In this document: piece after piece, positions 6,383 through 10,285 of the stretch
Numbering within the stretch: position 1 is the first letter of the stretch
Layout of the letters: every line of letters begins with the position of its first letter
NCBI GenBank assembly: GCA_021827255.1
Contig: JAKAWO010000087.1
Location: 1-10,285 of the forward strand
DNA from: Acidobacteriota bacterium
Lineage (GTDB): Bacteria; Acidobacteriota; Terriglobia; UBA7540
Length of the DNA stretch: 10,285 bases
Direction of reading: 5' to 3'
Program-made: the position numbers and the translations under genes
The notes under the pieces: model-generated
What the model was told of the DNA's origin: nothing
Databases searched by the model: none
Seen by the model: only the letters and a program-made list of their open reading frames with translations

Positions 6383-7003
6383 ATGGCCAAAAAAGGCACT
6401 GGATTTACCGTGCTGGAGCTCTTGGTGGTGATCCTGATTATGGGGATCGTAGCCGCCATGGCTTTGCCGGAGGCACTCAATGCGATTAAGGATTACCGGC
6501 TGAATTCGGATGCCACGTTCATGGCCAGTACGCTCAACGTCGCGCGCATGCAGGCAGCATCGCAATACGCGCCCTATCGGGTCGCGATTGACTTTTTAAC
6601 AGGAACTTATTGGGAAGAGCAGCTTTGTGGCGACACACCCTCGAGCGTGGACTCAAATTGCACCTCTCCTTATAACCCTTATTCGACCCCAAGGATCATC
6701 GGGGGCACGCAATACATATCTCAAGGGGACAGTTTTGAAACTTGCCGACCGAGCTCAGTAACCTCCTACCCAGGCGAGATTCAATCCGACTCCATCCCTT
6801 GCGGAAGCCCGCCCCCGCTTTACATTTACTTTAACACGCGCGGATCGCCCGTGGATAGCAGCGGGAACATGGCAAGTAACGGAGGGTACGTGGTTTACAT
6901 CACCAACTCCGATCAAATGGTGGAAGCGGTGACGGTCGCCGTGGGAGGGGCTGTTTCAACATGGTTATGGAATCCAGTGAGCGGGACATGGAACGGAAAA
7001 TAG
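6383..7003 (+). CDS. GspH/FimT family minor pseudopilin
   Basis: A 206-residue minor pilin or pseudopilin. The short basic leader MAKKGTG is cut by prepilin peptidase after G7, leaving FTVLELLVVI with Phe at +1 and Glu at +5 (E12). The hydrophobic helix runs to about residue 28. After the helix comes the GspH/FimT pattern: an amphipathic stretch with LNVARMQAASQYAPYRVAID (51-70), where 'ARxxA' then 'vrv..D' is typical, and later FNTRGSPVDSSGN (150-162), the FxxxG segment of this family. Four cysteines (C82, C93, C121, C140) could form disulfides outside the membrane. GGAGG lies eight bases before the ATG. It is the first gene of the four-gene pilin operon and its end overlaps the next reading frame. 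FimT/FimU-like proteins sit in the pilus tip or priming complex. Confidence 0.92.
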   Translation: MAKKGTGFTVLELLVVILIMGIVAAMALPEALNAIKDYRLNSDATFMASTLNVARMQAASQYAPYRVAIDFLTGTYWEEQLCGDTPSSVDSNCTSPYNPYSTPRIIGGTQYISQGDSFETCRPSSVTSYPGEIQSDSIPCGSPPPLYIYFNTRGSPVDSSGNMASNGGYVVYITNSDQMVEAVTVAVGGAVSTWLWNPVSGTWNGK

Positions 7004-7650
7004 GAATATTGACCGCCAAAGGCAGGACAGGCGCTGATCCCCAATCGAGCCGCTGCGGAGAGCGGGGAACAACCCTCATCGAAGCCTTGATTGCCGTGCT
7101 GGTGGCTATGATCGGAGTTTTCGGCTTAGGCAGTTTAATCTTTGAGGCTACGGTCACCAACAAAAACCAGGGGACCGAGGTCACGCGCGCCACCATTTAC
7201 GCCCAGGACAAGATGGAAAAGCTGCTGTCGCTCGATTTCAACGCCTGCACGCAAGCATCCTCCTCGCAGCCTGCGAGTTGCAACACGACCAACATTGGGG
7301 CCACGGGTTGGACACAGGGACTGCTGGCGGGCGGGACGACGGGCGAGCAGGCCAACGGCTCCTATACCGTGCAAGATTCCTGTCCAGCTTCGGGAACGTC
7401 GGTAGGCTACGTTGATTATCTGAGCCCCGACGGCCTTCAGTTGCCCACCGGAGGGCCGGCGTCGAGTTGCTCGGCGCTCACGGGCGCCACGGTGGGCTAT
7501 GTCCGAATGTGGCAGATCACCGATCTGCCCTCGACCGGCGGCCCGGCCATCAAGGAAGTTTCGGTGGCCGTCTATTCGATGCTCTCGGTCAGCACCGGCA
7601 CGGCCCGCCCGATCGTAACTCTGACCAGCTATCTGTCAAATCCGTATTAG
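6961..7650 (+). CDS. PilV-like minor type IV pilin
   Basis: A 229-residue minor pilin of the PilV/GspI type. The class III leader ends RCGERG36, followed by TTLIEALIAV, so Thr is at +1 and Glu at +5 (E41). The hydrophobic helix spans about residues 38-62. A long amphipathic continuation contains RATIYAQDKMEKLLSLDF, the alanine- and leucine-rich pattern common in PilV. The C-terminal part is Ser/Thr/Gly-rich with four cysteines downstream of the helix region. The ATG at 6961 has GGAGG at 6944-6948, a rather long spacing, and overlaps the previous gene by 43 bases. The alternative ATG at 6988 overlaps by 16 bases but has only a weak ribosome binding site. Either start gives a leader longer than usual (27-36 residues). 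Overlap implies translational coupling with the GspH/FimT gene. It probably works in the pilus priming complex. Confidence 0.88.
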   Translation: MVMESSERDMERKIGILTAKGRTGADPQSSRCGERGTTLIEALIAVLVAMIGVFGLGSLIFEATVTNKNQGTEVTRATIYAQDKMEKLLSLDFNACTQASSSQPASCNTTNIGATGWTQGLLAGGTTGEQANGSYTVQDSCPASGTSVGYVDYLSPDGLQLPTGGPASSCSALTGATVGYVRMWQITDLPSTGGPAIKEVSVAVYSMLSVSTGTARPIVTLTSYLSNPY

Positions 7651-7661
7651 GGGAGCCGGAA

Positions 7662-8777
7662 ATGGTTGTGGTGACAAGCCCTTGCCCGCGTCAACGCCCG
7701 AATTCGAGGGCTGGTTTCTCGCTTTTGGAGACGCTGGTGGCGATCGTGATTATCGTCCTGCTCATGTCCGCCGTGTTTCCGTTTCTTGCCCAGTCGCAGA
7801 AGAGGTTTCAAGGCAACGAGGCCTCGGCCGAGGCCAGCCAAAGCGCCCGCGCCGCTCTGGAAGTGATGACCCAGGAGATCGGCCAAGCGGGCTTCAACCC
7901 CAATCTCAGCTCCGGCAAAACCCTCGCCCAGGCGGTCGCTCCCAGCGGCACCGCCCAGTGCGTCACCCTGAGTGATATCACCGGGATCAATCCGGGAGAC
8001 TGGCTCGCCGTGGACAGTGGCCCCAACTATGAGGTGGTTCAAGTCCTTTCCACTTCAAACTCGACGGATGTTTACTTGCCGGCTTGCTCCGGACCCGACC
8101 AGATTCAAGCCAGGTTCTTAATGTGTCACGGGTCACCCTGCGCTCTGTCCCTACCGCCCTCACCGTCCGCCTCCCCGGTCCCGGTCATCAGCTACAATCT
8201 TCCTTTTAGCTCCGGCATCCTGGCGGCCGCCGGCACTTCCAACGACCAGAGGCTGGAGTTCTTCGGCGACATCAATCAAAACGGGCAGATTGATTATGTG
8301 GTGTACAGCCTCAATCCGGTTTCGCCGGCAACGTCCGTCACGGTCAACGGGACAACCTACACGCTTTACAATATGTACCGTTCGGTCACGCCGGTTCAGT
8401 TCACCACGCTTCCCACCCCGTCCGGCTATACCCCGCCCGCGAACAATTCTGCCAGCCTTTTTGTGCCCAACGTGCTGTACAACGCGACTAACAAGAGCGG
8501 TCCAACCGGCCAGCCGATCTTTTCTTACACGACCCAAACCATTGCCGTGGTGCCCACGGTGGTGACCGCCGTGGGGACCATCGTCGTGACCATGTGCGTG
8601 GCGATCAGTCCCAAGAGCTTGGAGACCCAGACGGTTCAATGGCTCACCCTGGCCACGCAGATCCGCCCCTTGAACATCAATGAAGCGCTTGCCGTAAACG
8701 AAGCCGGCGCCACGCCCTATTTGCCGCCCCTTCCGGCCAGCCTGCCGATGACTTTTCCGACGAACTATTATCAGTGA
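7662..8777 (+). CDS. PilW-like minor type IV pilin
   Basis: A 371-residue PilW-type minor pilin. The leader ends at G18 (PNSRAG), followed by FSLLETLVAI with Phe at +1 and Glu at +5 (E23). The helix runs to about residue 42. The family pattern SARAALEVMTQEIGQAGF (61-78) follows, close to the PilW signature 'ARxALExMxxEIRxAG'. Near residue 203 the sequence DINQNGQID resembles the first nine positions of a calcium-binding loop (Asp/Asn at 1, 3, 5 and 9). The start is set by GGAG at 7651-7655, six to seven bases before the ATG; the same frame is open further upstream but overlaps the PilV-like gene deeply. The spacing to both neighbours is 11-12 bases, so it belongs to the same operon. Length is within the usual PilW range. 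Confidence 0.9.
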   Translation: MVVVTSPCPRQRPNSRAGFSLLETLVAIVIIVLLMSAVFPFLAQSQKRFQGNEASAEASQSARAALEVMTQEIGQAGFNPNLSSGKTLAQAVAPSGTAQCVTLSDITGINPGDWLAVDSGPNYEVVQVLSTSNSTDVYLPACSGPDQIQARFLMCHGSPCALSLPPSPSASPVPVISYNLPFSSGILAAAGTSNDQRLEFFGDINQNGQIDYVVYSLNPVSPATSVTVNGTTYTLYNMYRSVTPVQFTTLPTPSGYTPPANNSASLFVPNVLYNATNKSGPTGQPIFSYTTQTIAVVPTVVTAVGTIVVTMCVAISPKSLETQTVQWLTLATQIRPLNINEALAVNEAGATPYLPPLPASLPMTFPTNYYQ

Positions 8778-8789
8778 GGAGACAACGTC

Positions 8790-10285
8790 ATGAGCGCAAG
8801 AAGGCAGGGTCTTCGCGAATTTGCTTCTGAAGCAAACGCCCGGACTGGTTGCTCCACCGAGGACGGGAAGCGCGGAGCGCGCGCCGCGCGGAGGGCTGAG
8901 CCTCCGAATGATAGGCGCGAGAGGCTCTGCTCGAGGAGCACCTTTTTGGGCGAGCGCGTTCCAGGCAAAAGGCGCCGCAACCCAGAGGGCGTCGCCTTGA
9001 TCCTTGTATTGCTCGCCATGCTCATCCTGACGGTGCTCGCGGCGACGATTGTTTTCACCGCCCGGGCCGAAACCTTTGCCAGCTACAATTACCGCTTGGA
9101 CACGGAGTCGGATTACTTGGCCAAAGCGGGCATCCAGCGCGCCGTGAACTGGTTCCGGAGCAACCATTATCAGGGCGTCGAGCAGTCCCAAATCTACAGC
9201 GGCAACCCGGAGCCTCCGTCGTTCTTCTACGCGCTCACCTCAAGTGGCTCCCCGCTCAACCTTTACACAGCAAACAATTCTGGCGTGTTCTGCGTGAGTG
9301 GCGGTTGCCCCTCGAGCAACAGCCCTGTCCAGTTGATCGGCATCTCGGGCACAGGATCGTCGAACTATCCCAACATTGACAACACGGAGGCCACGCCCGT
9401 CGCGGTGGCGACGGCCTTTGCCAATGATCTGGTGAACGCGGCGGTGACCGACGCCAACGGGAATACGCTCGGCACCTTCTCGATTAACGCGCGCCTCCTC
9501 AACTACCAGACCGCGAACGTGTGTCCGCCCAGCCAAATTTGCCCCCCGTACACGGTTGAGCCGGTGGAGACTTGGAAAATCACTTCGCTCGCCCACTGGA
9601 CAGGCGGCAGCGGAAGCACTCAGGCGACGGCAGAGGAAGAGGCGATTGTCCAGCCCATCTTCCTTCCGACCTGGGGGAACGCCTTGTATGGCTTTTGCTC
9701 CGTTAGCATGCAGGGAAGCGCGGGGGCCTGCACGGACGCCTTCAACTCATCGCTGGGCCCCTATGGCGGTGGCAATCCCTCCGTGGCCTCCGGAGCGTGT
9801 GATTCGAGCAGCACCAACGTCATTAGCTCAGGAGCGGGCGTGGGCGCGAACGGCTACGTCTCGATCAGCAGCAACCCGACCGTAGCCGGAAACATCACCC
9901 TCGGAAATAACCCGAGCGGCGGTTCGTCCTGTTGCTCACCCTCATCCGGTCCGGCCTGCGGCTACAACGGCAGCACCAACTCGATCGAAGGACAGGTCGT
10001 GGACGGCCCCCACGTGAACCCTCCGCCGACGCCAACATTCCCCTCTAATTTGTCCACTGCGCCCGCTTACTCCGTATCCGGGTCCGTCGTGGTCGTGCCG
10101 ACGGGGGCGTCGTTTGCTCCGCCGGGCTCAGGCGGCAGCAACACGATCGGCTCCGCCACCCAGCCTTGCGTCTCCGGCGGGACGTGCAACGGCACCGCCG
10201 CGAGCCCGTACGATATCAGCAGCCTCACCCTGAAGGGCAACTCGCACACCTTGCTCGAAATGGTCGGAAGCAGCAGCGCGCAAGA
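8790..10285 (+). CDS. Large PilX-like pilus assembly protein, 3' end cut by the window edge
   Basis: At least 498 residues of a PilX N-terminal-domain protein. The helix VALILVLLAMLILTVLAA (68-85) is preceded by basic KRRRNPEG, and is followed by the family pattern ESDYLAKAGIQRAVNWF (106-122), where pilin-like proteins have 'AxxAxxxA'. Glu at +5 is absent, as is common in PilX/GspK-type proteins. The rest is rich in Ser, Gly, Asn and Thr, with scattered cysteines, and ends unfinished inside a beta-rich-looking region. Pseudomonas PilX is about 200 residues, so this is far larger. The ATG at 8790 has GAGGAG at 8776-8781, eight bases upstream and overlapping the PilW stop. The first 53 codons are Arg-rich and low-complexity. 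A TTG at 8946 with its own GAGGAG (8933-8938, seven bases away) would give a short leader much more like other family members. The real start is uncertain. By analogy, pilY1 would be expected downstream. Confidence 0.82.
   Translation, partial: MSARRQGLREFASEANARTGCSTEDGKRGARAARRAEPPNDRRERLCSRSTFLGERVPGKRRRNPEGVALILVLLAMLILTVLAATIVFTARAETFASYNYRLDTESDYLAKAGIQRAVNWFRSNHYQGVEQSQIYSGNPEPPSFFYALTSSGSPLNLYTANNSGVFCVSGGCPSSNSPVQLIGISGTGSSNYPNIDNTEATPVAVATAFANDLVNAAVTDANGNTLGTFSINARLLNYQTANVCPPSQICPPYTVEPVETWKITSLAHWTGGSGSTQATAEEEAIVQPIFLPTWGNALYGFCSVSMQGSAGACTDAFNSSLGPYGGGNPSVASGACDSSSTNVISSGAGVGANGYVSISSNPTVAGNITLGNNPSGGSSCCSPSSGPACGYNGSTNSIEGQVVDGPHVNPPPTPTFPSNLSTAPAYSVSGSVVVVPTGASFAPPGSGGSNTIGSATQPCVSGGTCNGTAASPYDISSLTLKGNSHTLLEMVGSSSAQ
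8800..8945. repeat. Palindrome-rich segment at the start of the pilX-like gene, possible dispersed repeat insertion
   Basis: Within about 145 bases lie TTTGCTTC-t-GAAGCAAA (8820-8836, perfect eight-base arms), the GC-only alternating stretch around 8870-8890, GGAGG-GCTGAG-CCTCC (8890-8905) and TGCTC-GAG-GAGCA (8928-8940), followed by TTTTT (8943-8947). The encoded peptide is Arg-rich and matches no pilin feature. The composition and hairpins look like an intergenic repeat rather than ordinary coding sequence, although the pilX frame stays open through it. No second copy was seen in this window, so its status as a dispersed repeat is inference. Confidence 0.5.
8933..8948 (+). promoter_or_regulatory. 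Internal ribosome binding site and TTG start in the pilX-like gene
   Basis: GAGGAG (8933-8938) is seven bases from an in-frame TTG (8946-8948). Starting here gives a leader of about 14 residues before the hydrophobic helix, which fits PilX-type proteins. It competes with the ATG at 8790. The Shine-Dalgarno bases also fall within the TGCTC-GAG-GAGCA hairpin, which could hide the site. Confidence 0.45.

Noticed and set aside
4661..6565. A 634-codon open frame on the minus strand.
   Set aside because: It lies almost wholly antisense to the M13 peptidase, whose zinc motif and length are canonical. Its translation is Arg/His/Gly-rich with no recognisable domain, as expected from GC-rich codon bias.
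8928..8947. Hairpin TGCTC-GAG-GAGCA followed by TTTTT as an intrinsic terminator.
   Set aside because: The stem is only five pairs, and it lies inside the open pilX frame, directly upstream of the hydrophobic helix. Termination here would remove the gene, so I treat it as part of the palindromic segment.
8160..9191. A 343-codon open frame on the minus strand.
   Set aside because: Antisense to the pilW-like and pilX-like genes, which have family signatures. The translation is Arg/Gly/His-rich and featureless.

Overview
The window looks like chromosomal DNA of a GC-rich, Gram-negative-type bacterium. An Acidobacteriota (Terriglobia-like) source is my best guess. It rests on an M13 metallopeptidase, a penicillin-acylase-family hydrolase and an M61 peptidase sitting close together, and on the style of the minor pilin genes (a large PilX-like protein with the helix-then-'KAGIQRA' pattern). 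This is inference from gene content; no rRNA, tRNA or other phylogenetic marker is present. I see no phage, IS element, CRISPR array or RNA gene.

Left part (1-3734, minus strand): two genes read leftwards. A membrane-anchored penicillin acylase (Ntn-hydrolase) is followed by an M61 glycyl-aminopeptidase-like metallopeptidase that runs off the left edge. The 134-nt gap between them stays open in the M61 frame back to an ATG that overlaps the acylase stop as ATGA, so the M61 start is ambiguous. The gap also contains a cluster of palindromes.

Middle (3735-6067): a 230-nt divergent intergenic region carries one promoter-like sequence for each direction. The plus-strand one (TTGACA-17-TGTAAT) is close to the housekeeping consensus. 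It precedes a complete 700-residue M13 (neprilysin-like) zinc peptidase with an N-terminal membrane anchor. All three hydrolases are predicted to act outside the cytoplasm, which suggests processing or scavenging of extracellular peptides and amides.

Right part (6068-10285, plus strand): a 315-nt intergenic region holds a strong hairpin just after the peptidase stop, a good sigma-54 (-24/-12) promoter match and a leader of about 170 nt. A minor pilin operon follows: fimT/gspH-like, pilV-like, pilW-like and a very large pilX-like gene that runs off the right edge. The first three proteins have clear class III prepilin leaders (G^F/T...E5). Together they would form the priming or tip complex of a type IV pilus or type II-secretion-like pseudopilus.

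The most unusual spot is the start of the pilX-like gene. About 52 codons of Arg-rich, low-complexity sequence, dense in palindromes, lie between an ATG with a good ribosome binding site and an internal TTG that also has a well-spaced one. This looks like a palindromic element inserted into, or read through at, the gene start. I found no clearly new multi-gene system.
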